This document shows, one piece after another, positions 1 through 7,908 of a stretch of DNA of 64,000 bases. The position numbers were made by a program, and so were the translations under genes. Source of the DNA: Myxococcales bacterium (GTDB lineage: Bacteria; Myxococcota; Polyangia; Nannocystales; Nannocystaceae); contig JAEUJW010000009.1 in the NCBI GenBank assembly GCA_016793465.1, forward strand, positions 31,859 to 95,858, read 5' to 3'. Under the pieces are notes generated by a model. That model saw only the letters and a list, made by a program, of their open reading frames with translations. It did no database searches and had not been told where the DNA came from. Numbering within the stretch: the stretch's first letter is position 1; each line of letters starts with the position of its first letter.

Positions 1-703
1 GGTCGAGGCCGTCGGGGCCGCCGTCGAGGGCGAGGCGGGGTTCGAAGTCGCGGACCTCGGGCTGGAGCTCGCGGATGTCGGCGCTGGGGATGTAGGGGAG
101 GTTGGCGGCGAGGGCGTCGAGGGGGTGCTCGAGGGCGAGGCCGTCGAGCAGGTCGGCGCGGGAGAAGGAGATGTCGAGGGCGAGGCGGGCGGCGTTGTCG
201 CGGGCGACGGCGAGGGCGTCGTCGGAGCGGTCGCTGGCGGACACGTGGGCGTCGCGGCGGGCGTGCTTGACGGCGAGGGCGATCGCGCCGGAGCCGGTGC
301 CGATGTCGTGCACGCGGACGGGGGCGGGTGCGAAGGGGAGGTCCTCGAGCAGCCAGTCGACGAGGTGCTCGGTCTCGGGGCGGGGGATGAGCACGCGGCG
401 ATCGACGGCGAGGTCGAGGCCGAGGGCGTGGAAGCCGCGGCGGCCGGCGATGTAGGCGACGGGCTCGCGGGCGAGGCGGCGGCGGATCAGGTCGCGCAGC
501 ACGGCGCGCGCGGGCTCGGGCACGACCTGGTCGAAGCGCAGGTAGATCTGCATGCGGGCCACGCCGAGGGCCTGCGCGAGCAGGTGCTCGGCGTCGACGC
601 GGGGCTCGTCGAGGCCGGCGCGGGTGAACCGCTCGTGCGTCCACTGCAGCAGCTCGGACACGGTCCACGGCTGCTCGCGGGTCGGACGGGGGTCGGCGGG
701 CAT
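1..703 (-). CDS. prmC: PrmC/HemK, release factor glutamine N5-methyltransferase (3' end outside window)
   Basis: Methylates the GGQ glutamine of peptide chain release factors RF1/RF2 using SAM. I translated it by hand from the ATG at 703; it stays open to the window edge, giving 234 residues of an expected 280-300. The N-terminal helical domain (about 1-95) contains YIAGRRGF, followed by the RVLIPRPETE segment, the SAM loop DIGTGSGAIALA, and the NLPY catalytic motif (family consensus NPPY; NLPY is a known variant). A TACACT hexamer lies 9 nt before the ATG. The C terminus is missing only because of the window boundary. Confidence 0.93.
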   Translation of the reverse strand, partial: MPADPRPTREQPWTVSELLQWTHERFTRAGLDEPRVDAEHLLAQALGVARMQIYLRFDQVVPEPARAVLRDLIRRRLAREPVAYIAGRRGFHALGLDLAVDRRVLIPRPETEHLVDWLLEDLPFAPAPVRVHDIGTGSGAIALAVKHARRDAHVSASDRSDDALAVARDNAARLALDISFSRADLLDGLALEHPLDALAANLPYIPSADIRELQPEVRDFEPRLALDGGPDGLD

Positions 704-758
704 GGCCGGCGGAGTGTAGCGGGCGGGGGATCCGCGAGGGGGCGCGGGGGCGTGAGAT

Positions 759-774
759 CTGTCCGTGGGGACAG
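759..774. repeat. TGTCC-N4-GGACA mini-hairpin
   Basis: CTGTCC-GTGG-GGACAG is a perfect 6-bp stem with a 4-nt loop, in the gap upstream of prmC. Related hairpins occur at 27109, 35425 and 40345, so it looks like a dispersed element rather than a terminator; no T-tract follows. Confidence 0.5.
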
Positions 775-899
775 GCGGCGCCGCTGCCCGCGCGGGCTAT
801 CGGCCGGCGCGCGTTAGGCGTGGATGATGGTGACGACGCGCCCGCTCGTCGATGAACAGCGCCAGCGGGCGAGGTCGGGGCCCGGGTCTCGAGCGGCGC

Positions 900-1331
900 T
901 CAGGCGGCGGGGCGGGCGAACGCGAGGCGGGCGAACAGCAGGGCGGTGAGCAGGCAGATGAGCACGGGGATCAGCGAGCCGGGGCCGTGATAGAGGGCCG
1001 TGCCGAGCGGCGAGTCGGAGGCGCGGAGGTCGAGGAGGGTGTAGACGAGCGAGGCGGCGAGCATGAGGCGCGAGAAGTCGCGCTGCAGGCGCGGGTCCTC
1101 GCAGCGCAGGCCCATGAGGGCGACGATCGCGGCGATGACGAGCATGTGCAGGTAGACCCAGCGGATGGCGTCGTCGTAGTGCGGGGACGTCAGGACGGCG
1201 TGGGGGACCTCGAACTCGGCGAGGCTGGCCTCGGCGCCGCGCGCGAGGATGCCGGCGGCGGGCACGGCGTGGAGGCCGGCGATGCCGAGGCAGGTCTTGC
1301 GGAAGCCGGGGAGCGGGGCGGCGGGCGACAT
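900..1331 (-). CDS. Small polytopic membrane protein, unknown function
   Basis: A 143-residue hydrophobic protein. Start chosen at the ATG at 1331 (MSPAAPLPGF) because hydrophobic segments begin soon after. Four likely membrane segments: around residues 14-30, a central pair near 58-105 (including VYLHMLVIAAIVALMGL and LMLAASLVYTLL), and a C-terminal one (SLIPVLICLLTALLFARLAF). No family recognised. It is downstream of, and co-directional with, the SulP/SPFH cluster but separated by 134 bp, so operon membership is uncertain. Confidence 0.65.
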   Translation of the reverse strand: MSPAAPLPGFRKTCLGIAGLHAVPAAGILARGAEASLAEFEVPHAVLTSPHYDDAIRWVYLHMLVIAAIVALMGLRCEDPRLQRDFSRLMLAASLVYTLLDLRASDSPLGTALYHGPGSLIPVLICLLTALLFARLAFARPAA

Positions 1332-1465
1332 GCGGCGATGCTGGCACATCGCGGACCGGCGCGCAGGTCGGGCCGCGCGTGCCGGAGGTGAGCGACGAGC
1401 TTTCTTCGCCGAACCACCCGCCTGTCCTCGCTGCCGCGGGCTGCTTGTTTCGGCCGCGGACCGGG

Positions 1466-2353
1466 TCAGGCGGGTTGTTCGGCGTGGTTTTGCGGGGGGA
1501 CCATCATGGCGGCGTCGGCGGCCCGGACCTCGCCGGGTTGCCAGCCGCGGAAGGCGACGGTGCGGTGGGGTCGGAGCAGGGACAGGGCGTAGAGCTGCTG
1601 GTAGGCGGCGTGCACGGGCGGGTCGCGGCGCAGCTCGGCGAGGGCGCGGCCGACGGCGAGGGGGTACTGGGCGCGGGCCTCGGCGACGAGGGGTGCGACG
1701 GCGGCGGCGGTGTCGGCGTCGAGGGAGGCGACGGCGAGGCGGCCGCGCTCCTGGATCTCGGCGCGGGCGCGCTCGAGGCGGGCGTTGATGGTGGTGAGCA
1801 GGTCGCGGGCCACGGCGGGCAGCACGTGCACGTCGCGGATGCGGACGCTGTTGATCTGCAGGCCCCAGGCTTTGGTCTGGGCGTCGATGTCGGCGCGCAG
1901 GAGGTCGGCGAGCTCGTCGTGGGAGGCGAGGATCTCGTGGAACGTGCGCTCGCCGAGCACGGCGGTGGCGGCCCGCGCGACCAGGTTGGGCAGGGCGGCC
2001 TGCCAGTCGGCGACGGCGAAGGTGGCGCGCGCGGGGTCGAGGACGCGGAGCTCGAGCCAGAGGTCGACGGTGACGCTGGTGCCGCGGGCGTCGTTGACGG
2101 CGACGCCGGGGAAGCGGCGGCCGTCGCGGCGCAGCGAGACGTCGTGCACGCGGACCCACGGGAGCGCGCGCGCGGGCAGGAAGTGCAGGCCGGGGCGCTC
2201 CAGGGTGCGGACGTGCTTGCCGAAGCGGGTGACCAGCGCGGCCTCGTTGTCGTCGACCTGGACGGTGAGGGCGCGCAGCGCGAGGGCGATCAGCGGGAGC
2301 ACGAGGAGGCCGAGGCCGAGGCCGATGAGGAGCTGGGTGAGGCTGGGGGTCAT
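1466..2353 (-). CDS. SPFH/band 7 family protein (second of a pair)
   Basis: 295 residues: one N-terminal membrane helix (about 6-30), then an SPFH domain recognisable from VDDNEAALVTRFGKHVRTLE and GLHFLPA, and a helical region rich in Ala/Arg/Glu (about 190-245) as in prohibitin, stomatin and HflC proteins. SPFH proteins form membrane-bound cages or microdomains. It starts 16 bp after the preceding SPFH gene, so the two are probably co-transcribed and may hetero-oligomerise like HflK/HflC. The C-terminal 40 residues resemble nothing I recognise. Function in this operon is inferred: scaffolding the upstream transporter. Confidence 0.85.
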   Translation of the reverse strand: MTPSLTQLLIGLGLGLLVLPLIALALRALTVQVDDNEAALVTRFGKHVRTLERPGLHFLPARALPWVRVHDVSLRRDGRRFPGVAVNDARGTSVTVDLWLELRVLDPARATFAVADWQAALPNLVARAATAVLGERTFHEILASHDELADLLRADIDAQTKAWGLQINSVRIRDVHVLPAVARDLLTTINARLERARAEIQERGRLAVASLDADTAAAVAPLVAEARAQYPLAVGRALAELRRDPPVHAAYQQLYALSLLRPHRTVAFRGWQPGEVRAADAAMMVPPQNHAEQPA

Positions 2354-2369
2354 GGTGGACTCGCGGGGG

Positions 2370-3236
2370 TCAGGCGGGGTCGTTGAGGAAGAGGGTGCGG
2401 CTCTCGGCGTGGGTCTCGTCGCGGCGGCGGGCGACGTAGTCGGCGAGCGTGCCGGCGCGGGCGAGGTCGGCGAGGTGGCGGCCGAGCGTGAGGATCTCGG
2501 CCTCGGCGGCGGCGGCGTGGGCGCGGGCGATGGCGACGCCGTCGTGGGCGGACAGCGTGCGCTGCTGGCACTCGCCCTGGGCGCGGAAGAACGCGGCGTC
2601 GGCCTCGGCCTCGGCCTGGATGACGGCGTTGAGGCCGTCGGCGAGGTCGTCGGGCGGGGTGATGTCGACGAGGTCGACGGCGATGAAGGCGACGCCGTAG
2701 CGGGCGCCGATGCGCTCGTTGCAGGCGGCCTCGATGCGGCGGCGCAGGCGGGCGAGCTCGCGGCGGATGGTCGCGTAGGAGCCGGCGTGGCGGATCCAGT
2801 CGGCGTCGTTGGGGTCGGGGGTGGCCTCGAAGGCGGCGACCTCGGCGCGGAGGATGCAGGCGAACAGGTCCTTGACGTGGTCGACCGGGGTGGTGAGGTC
2901 GAACAGCAGGCGCTCGAGCTCGGGGACCACGGGGACCCAGCGGACGGCGCAGTCGAAGCGGAGGATCGTGCCGTCGGCGGCCATGACGCGCAGGCCGTGC
3001 TGCTCGCCGATGAACTCGATGGTCTGCTCGTGGGTGGAGACCACGAGGGCGCGGTCCCACGGGGCCTTGAAGTGGAGGCCGGGGCCGTGGGTCAGCAGCG
3101 CGGCGTCGGGGCCGTGGCGGGCGGCGCCGAAGCGGGTGAGCACGGCGACGTGGCCCTCGTCGACGCGGAACACGCTGAGGGAGGTCACCGCGAGGGCGAG
3201 GAGGGCGAGGCCGAGGAGGACGCCGAGTGGGAGCAT
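2370..3236 (-). CDS. SPFH/band 7 family protein (first of a pair)
   Basis: 288 residues: N-terminal helix (LGVLLGLALLALAVTSLSVF) followed directly by an SPFH domain (FRVDEGHVAVLTRFGAARHG, GPGLHFKAPWD). The segment VVSTHEQTIEFIGEQHG matches the strand region in which HflC/prohibitin domains define their fold. An Ala/Glu-rich helix (about 195-260) follows. It begins 25 bp after the stop of the SulP-carbonic anhydrase gene and ends 16 bp before the second SPFH gene. I see no protease or NfeD partner nearby, which is unlike the usual slipin/NfeD or HflK/HflC-FtsH contexts. Confidence 0.85.
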   Translation of the reverse strand: MLPLGVLLGLALLALAVTSLSVFRVDEGHVAVLTRFGAARHGPDAALLTHGPGLHFKAPWDRALVVSTHEQTIEFIGEQHGLRVMAADGTILRFDCAVRWVPVVPELERLLFDLTTPVDHVKDLFACILRAEVAAFEATPDPNDADWIRHAGSYATIRRELARLRRRIEAACNERIGARYGVAFIAVDLVDITPPDDLADGLNAVIQAEAEADAAFFRAQGECQQRTLSAHDGVAIARAHAAAAEAEILTLGRHLADLARAGTLADYVARRRDETHAESRTLFLNDPA

Positions 3237-3261
3237 CGTGGGAGGTCCGTGAGGTGAGGGG

Positions 3262-5328
3262 TCAGAAGCGGGGGAACAGGGGGCGGGCGCCGGTGAGCGC
3301 GGGCGCGGTCGCGGGGTGGCGGTGGGCCTGGTCCTCGGCGCGGTGGTAGGCGGAGGCGAGGCCGCGGTTGACCTCGACGACGTCGTGGTTGAACGCGTGG
3401 TGGGCGGCGGACGCCGGGGGCAGGCGCTCGACGGCGTCGGCGGAGTCGACGATGGTGCCGTGGGGCACGTAGCGGCCGTCGGGGATCTCGACGCCGACGA
3501 CGACCGAGCCGATGCCGATGTAGCAGTCGGCGCCGACGATGCTGTCGTGGACCACGGCCTTGAAGCCGATGAAGGTGTTGTCGCCGACGTAGCAGGGGCC
3601 GTGGACCAGGGCGTCGTGGGCGATCGACACGTTGCGGCCGACGTACACCGCCCACGGCTGGCCGCCGACGCGCACGGTGCGGTCCTTCAGGGCGTGGAGG
3701 ATGACGCCGTCCTGCACGTTGCTGCCGGCGCCGATGAAGAACGGCGAGCCCTCGTCGGCGCGCACCGAGGTGTCGGCGGCGACGTGCACGTCGTCGCCGA
3801 GCACCACGCGGCCGATCACCGACGCCTTGGGGTGCACGTAGGCGGTGCGGGGGATGTGCGGGCGGGCGCGGATGTGGTCGAGCCAGGGGTGCGCGGCGGG
3901 GGTCGGCTCGTGGGGCGGGCGCTCGCGGTGGTCGTGGCGCTCGCCGCGGTCGTGGCGGGCGTGGGCGGCGGCGGCGGCGGTGCGGGGCGCGGGGAGGATG
4001 GCGCGGACCATGGGGTCGTCGGGGCGGGCGCGTGCGCCGCGGACGGGCCTGTGCAGCAGGAGGTGGACGCCGTGGATGAGGATGCCGCCGACGAGGCCGA
4101 GGAACAGGTGGTCGGTGACGGTGCCGATGGCGGTGACGGCGAAGGCGACGGCTTCGAGCCAGGCGGTCTGGGTGAGGTTGAAGAAGGTGCGCAGCTCGAT
4201 GAGGCGGAAGGCGATGACGCAGAGGAAGCCGGCGAGGGCGGTGAGGGGGACCTGGGCGATGGCGTCGGACAGGTAGACGACGGCGAACACCAGCAGGGCG
4301 GCGTGGCACAGCGAGGACAGGCGGGTGCGGGCGCCGGACTGGACGTTGACGCCGGAGCGGACGATGACGCCGGTGACCGGCATGCCGGACATCAGGCCGG
4401 AGCCGAGGTTGGCGAGGCCCTGGCCGAACAGCTCGAGGTTGGAGTCGTGCGACCTGCCGGTCATGCGGTCGACGGCGCGGGCGGACAGCAGCGACTCGGC
4501 GGCGGCGAGGATCGCCAGGGGGGTGACGCGGGTGATGAGGTCGAGCCAGCGCTGGTCCGGGACGACGGGGAGGCTGGGGCTCGGGAGGCGCGAGGGGACG
4601 GCGCCGACGCGCTCGATGTCCCAGTCGAGGTAGACGGCGACGAACGTGATCAGGCCGATGCCGAAGATGGCGGCCGGGAAGCGCTTGTGCTGGGCGGTGG
4701 TGACGACCAGGAAGGCGACGAACAGGCCGGCGGCGACGGCCAGCCAGGACACGTCGTGCAGCCAGGCGGGGCGGTGCATCATCTGGGCGAGGTCGATGAC
4801 GCGGTAGTTGAAGCCGAGGACCTCGGGGATCTGGTTGCTGAGGAGGGTGAGGCCGACGCCGGTGAGGAAGCCGGCGAGGACGGACTCGGGGACGCGGTGG
4901 ACGAGGCGGCCGGCGAGGGTGACGGCGAACAGGATCTCGAAGATGCCGACCAGGAGCGCGGCTGCGGCGACGCCCTGGGCCCCGAAGTCGCGGAAGATCC
5001 CGAGGACGATCAAGTTGAGGGCCGCGGCCGGGCCGGACACGGCGAGCGGGGCCCCGCCGAAGATCGCCGCGAGGCCGCCGCCGATCGCGCCGGCGACCAG
5101 GCCGGCGGTCGGCGGCAGGCCGGCGGCCACCGCGAGGGCGACGTTGAGGGGCAGCGCGACCGCGGCGACGGTGATGCTGGCGAGGATGTCCCGGACCGGG
5201 GAGCCGCGGAACACGTCGCGCCAGTCGGCGGTCCACTGCTGCCAGGCGAGCTGGAGGGCGAGGCGCTGGCGGGCGCGGAAGCTGGTCGACGGGTCCGGGG
5301 GGGCGCCGAGTGGGTTGTACGAGAGCAT
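3262..5328 (-). CDS. SulP-family anion (probable bicarbonate) transporter fused to a gamma-carbonic anhydrase
   Basis: 688 residues in two parts. Residues about 40-430 are a SulP transporter core (hydrophobic segments beginning RDILASITVAAVALPLNVAL; signature region GLANLGSGLMSGMPVTG). No STAS domain follows. Instead a His/Arg-rich linker (about 450-480) leads to a left-handed beta-helix gamma-carbonic anhydrase (about 500-660) with the Cam-type motifs SVRADEG, SNVQDGVILHAL and NVSIAHDALVHGP; these supply the three zinc-ligand His residues. The Cam proton-shuttle Glu after LHAL is Lys and the acidic loop is absent, as in CamH/CcmM-like enzymes. Predicted role: HCO3- uptake coupled to CO2 interconversion. 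Start ATG is preceded by AAGGAG. Confidence 0.9.
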   Translation of the reverse strand: MLSYNPLGAPPDPSTSFRARQRLALQLAWQQWTADWRDVFRGSPVRDILASITVAAVALPLNVALAVAAGLPPTAGLVAGAIGGGLAAIFGGAPLAVSGPAAALNLIVLGIFRDFGAQGVAAAALLVGIFEILFAVTLAGRLVHRVPESVLAGFLTGVGLTLLSNQIPEVLGFNYRVIDLAQMMHRPAWLHDVSWLAVAAGLFVAFLVVTTAQHKRFPAAIFGIGLITFVAVYLDWDIERVGAVPSRLPSPSLPVVPDQRWLDLITRVTPLAILAAAESLLSARAVDRMTGRSHDSNLELFGQGLANLGSGLMSGMPVTGVIVRSGVNVQSGARTRLSSLCHAALLVFAVVYLSDAIAQVPLTALAGFLCVIAFRLIELRTFFNLTQTAWLEAVAFAVTAIGTVTDHLFLGLVGGILIHGVHLLLHRPVRGARARPDDPMVRAILPAPRTAAAAAHARHDRGERHDHRERPPHEPTPAAHPWLDHIRARPHIPRTAYVHPKASVIGRVVLGDDVHVAADTSVRADEGSPFFIGAGSNVQDGVILHALKDRTVRVGGQPWAVYVGRNVSIAHDALVHGPCYVGDNTFIGFKAVVHDSIVGADCYIGIGSVVVGVEIPDGRYVPHGTIVDSADAVERLPPASAAHHAFNHDVVEVNRGLASAYHRAEDQAHRHPATAPALTGARPLFPRF

Positions 5329-5692
5329 GGGTCGCGGAGGCTCCTTGGCGAGGGCGTGCGGGGACCGGGCGGTCGCAGGCGGGCTGCGAGGTTCGCTGCG
5401 CGGACGTCCGGCGCGGCGGGCGGCGCGGGTCAGGCGATATCGTCAGGCCGGGGAATGTGCGGACTGCGGGCGCACGATATCGGTGCACGATCGTGCGAGG
5501 CGCGGGCGCGAGATTTCGGCGCCCGTGGATATGTGCGTAGCGCCGGGTGTGACGATATTCGGGCCGGGCCAGCCACGGCGCGGGCGAGCGTCGCGTCGGC
5601 GGCAGGCGCCGTCGATCCGGCCTGCGGGGCCCGACGCGGTCAGGCGCTGCAGATCGCGTCGGCTCGGCCCGCCGGGCCGTGGGACCTGCGGG
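5329..5692. promoter_or_regulatory. Gene-free leader with repeated GATAT boxes and a 12-bp palindrome
   Basis: 364 bp upstream of the SulP-CA operon. GATATC occurs at 5436-5441 and 5476-5481, GATATG at 5528-5533 and GATATT at 5554-5559; the second and fourth sit in related contexts (CACGATATCGG, GACGATATTCGGG). A perfect palindrome GCACGATCGTGC lies at 5485-5496. Such clustered AT-containing boxes stand out in this GC-rich background and could be operators for the transporter operon. No gene was found here. Confidence 0.35.
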
Positions 5693-6061
5693 CTACTGTC
5701 TGGGGGGCGGCGTCTCGACGTCGAGGGCGCGGGTGGGCGGTCCGACGGCGTCGTGGTCGCGGGCCGCGTCGCGCGTCCGCGGCGGGTGCGGCGGGTGCGT
5801 CAGCAGGTGCGCGACGATGGTCTCCTCGTCGTCCTCGGTCTCCTCGGACGGCGGCGAGGGGCAGTTCTCGTGGCGCTCCTCGATGCAGGGCACGTCGCGG
5901 GCGGGCACGGGCACGACCTGCTGCTCCGCGGTGGGCAGCGGCTGCGAGGCCGTCCACGGGCCGGCGAACACGCCGGCGACCACACACGCGAAGGCGAGGC
6001 CCAGCACGCGAGCGAGCTGGACCAGCGCATTGCGCAGGGTCTGTCCTGATGAGGGTGACAT
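5693..6061 (-). CDS. Single-pass membrane-anchored Pro/Glu-rich hypothetical protein
   Basis: 122 residues from the ATG at 6061. An N-terminal hydrophobic helix (about 14-36, VLGLAFACVVAGVFAGPW) is followed by an acidic stretch (SEETEDDEETIV) and a Pro/Arg/Asp-rich tail. Two Cys residues flank an Glu/Arg/His segment (CIEERHENC). No family recognised. The inverted repeat at 6114-6137 lies 53 bp upstream of the start and could control it. Confidence 0.55.
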   Translation of the reverse strand: MSPSSGQTLRNALVQLARVLGLAFACVVAGVFAGPWTASQPLPTAEQQVVPVPARDVPCIEERHENCPSPPSEETEDDEETIVAHLLTHPPHPPRTRDAARDHDAVGPPTRALDVETPPPRQ

Positions 6062-6113
6062 CAACCGCGCCGAAGGTAACGTCGGTGGCGCGAACGATGC
6101 AAGGACCGAATGC

Positions 6114-6137
6114 GACGATGATCGAAATTTCATCGTC
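6114..6137. promoter_or_regulatory. Inverted repeat, candidate operator
   Basis: GACGATGA (6114-6121) and TCATCGTC (6130-6137) are perfect inverted repeats separated by 8 nt; the centre contains the palindrome GAAATTTC. It lies in the gap between the genes at 5693 and 6229, upstream of the former. Function inferred only from symmetry and position. Confidence 0.35.
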
Positions 6138-6228
6138 GCGACGATCAATGGAGAAGCGAGGGTCGCGTATGACGAATCGCAGGTGGGCGATTGTCGTGTG
6201 ACGGGCGAGTGGAACGCGTTCGCGGCGA

Positions 6229-6804
6229 TCACGGGGCCGCGAGGGCGCGACGGATGCCGTCCTCGATCGCCACGGTCGAGCCGGCCCCGGCGCCGCCCTG
6301 CACGAAGGCCACGCGGCCCTGACGATCGAGGACCACCACGGTCGGCAGCGCGGCGACCTGCAGGCGCGCCGCGAGGGCGCCCTGCGGGTCCCAGCCGAGG
6401 TCGAAGCCGCGGCCGCGCAGGCCGGGCTCGGGGCTGAGGGCGGCGCGCTCGTTGTCCATGGCGACGACGACGACGGCGAGCCGGTCGGGGCCGTGCTGCT
6501 GCAGCAGGCGCGTGTAGAAGGCGAAGGTCTCGGGCCAGCGCTCGGTCCAGGTGGCGGTCAGCTCGAGCACGACGACGCGGCCGCGCAGGCCGGCGAGCGG
6601 GAGGCCGTCGCCGTCGACGAGCGGGACGGTGGCGTCGAGCAGCTCGCCGGGCTCGCGGTTCACCGGGGTCGTGATCGGGTCGGGCAGGCTCTCGGGCGGG
6701 CTCGGAGCGACGGTCGGGTGCGGCGGCGCGGGGGCGGTGCGGCAGGCGCACGCGAGCGCGAGGGCGACGAGGGCTCGCGGGGCGGAGGGGACGCGCGGGG
6801 ACAT
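6229..6804 (-). CDS. Thioredoxin-fold (TlpA/AhpC-like) lipoprotein lacking the CXXC motif
   Basis: 191 residues. N-terminal signal with candidate lipobox LACAC near residue 20, a Pro-rich linker, then a thioredoxin fold (about 50-190): VVVLELTATWTERWPETFAF occupies the place where TlpA-like proteins have WCXXC, and the cis-Pro loop survives as VAALPTVVVLDRQGRVAF. With both active-site Cys absent it cannot act as a thiol reductase; a binding or structural role is more likely. It lies 42 bp downstream of hemE on the same strand. Confidence 0.75.
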   Translation of the reverse strand: MSPRVPSAPRALVALALACACRTAPAPPHPTVAPSPPESLPDPITTPVNREPGELLDATVPLVDGDGLPLAGLRGRVVVLELTATWTERWPETFAFYTRLLQQHGPDRLAVVVVAMDNERAALSPEPGLRGRGFDLGWDPQGALAARLQVAALPTVVVLDRQGRVAFVQGGAGAGSTVAIEDGIRRALAAP

Positions 6805-6846
6805 GCGGGCGAGGTGCGGGGCGTGCGGGGACGACGAGCGGGGCGG

Positions 6847-7869
6847 TCAGCTCGAGTGGACCACGTCCACCAGGAGCTTGGCGATCGCCGGGTCGGTGTG
6901 GCGCGAGATGCCGTGGCCCAAATTGAAAATGTGGGCCCGGGCGGCGCGGCCGGCGGCGACGGTCTCGCGGGCGCGGCGCTCGACCAGCTCGGCCGGGCCG
7001 AGCAGGACCATGGGGTCGAGGTTGCCCTGGACCACGCGGTCGGGGCCGGTGACGGCGATGGCCTGGTCGAGGTCGATGGTCCAGTCGACGCCGATCACGT
7101 CGGCCGGCAGCTCGGCGGCCTGCGCGAGCAGGTTGGCGTTGCCGCGGACGAACAGGATCAGCGGGACGCCGAGGCCGCGGGTGAAGTCGACGAGGCGGGC
7201 GAGGTGGGGCAGCACGTGGCGGCGGTAGTCGGCCGGCGAGAGCGCGCCGGCCCAGCTGTCGAACACCTGCAGGGCGTCGACGCCGGCGAGCACCTGGCCG
7301 CGCAGGTACTCGCACAGCAGGCCGGTCATGGACTCCATCAGGCCGGCGAACACGGCCGGCTCGGAGAACATCATGGCCTTGATCTTTTCGAACTCGCGGG
7401 AGGTCTGGCCCTCGACGAGGTAGCTGAGCGTGGTGAACGGGGCGCCGCAGAAGCCGATCAGCGGCACGCGGTCGGCGAGGGCGCGCTTGCAGGCGCGCAC
7501 GGCGTCGAACACGTAGCGCAGCTCGCTGTGCGGGTCGCCGAAGCGCAGGGCGCGGGCGTCGGCCGCGGTGCGCACGGGCGTGGCGATCACCGGCGAGGGC
7601 TCGAAGCGGACGTCGATGCCGAGCGCGTCGAACACCACGAGGATGTCGGAGAACAGGATCGCCGCGTCGACCCCGAGGGCGTCGACCGGCTGCAGCGTGA
7701 CCTCGGCGCAGAGGTCGGGCGAGCGGCACAGCTCGGTGAAGGACACGCGGCTGCGCACCGCGCGGTACTCGGCCATGTAGCGCCCGGCCTGGCGCATGAG
7801 CCAGATCGGCGTGCGGGCGGGGCGCACGCCGCGGCAGGCCTGCAGGAAGGAGTCGTTGTGCAGCGGCAC
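6847..7869 (-). CDS. hemE: Uroporphyrinogen decarboxylase
   Basis: 340 residues, the usual HemE length. Converts uroporphyrinogen III to coproporphyrinogen III in cytoplasmic haem synthesis. The N-terminal signature RTPIWLMRQAGRYMAEYR and the loop LIGFCGAPFTTLSYLVEG are both present, as is the C-terminal FNLGHGISRHTDP. GTG start chosen because a TATAGT box ends 6 nt upstream, matching the leaderless pattern seen at other genes in the window. No other haem gene is adjacent. Confidence 0.96.
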   Translation of the reverse strand: MPLHNDSFLQACRGVRPARTPIWLMRQAGRYMAEYRAVRSRVSFTELCRSPDLCAEVTLQPVDALGVDAAILFSDILVVFDALGIDVRFEPSPVIATPVRTAADARALRFGDPHSELRYVFDAVRACKRALADRVPLIGFCGAPFTTLSYLVEGQTSREFEKIKAMMFSEPAVFAGLMESMTGLLCEYLRGQVLAGVDALQVFDSWAGALSPADYRRHVLPHLARLVDFTRGLGVPLILFVRGNANLLAQAAELPADVIGVDWTIDLDQAIAVTGPDRVVQGNLDPMVLLGPAELVERRARETVAAGRAARAHIFNLGHGISRHTDPAIAKLLVDVVHSS

Positions 7870-7875
7870 GGGCGG

Positions 7876-7881
7876 ACTATA
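7876..7881 (-). promoter_or_regulatory. -10 box TATAGT of hemE (leaderless start)
   Basis: On the minus strand TATAGT is followed by exactly 6 nt and then the hemE GTG, so transcription would begin at or next to the start codon. No good -35 box is visible. Confidence 0.5.
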
Positions 7882-7908
7882 CCCGGTTCGCGGGCGCCGG
7901 GGGGCCGG

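Noticed and set aside
814..1347. Frame-shifted alternative ORF of 177 residues over the 900-1331 gene
   Set aside because: Arg/Pro/His monotony without membrane segments, whereas the other frame gives clean hydrophobic helices.
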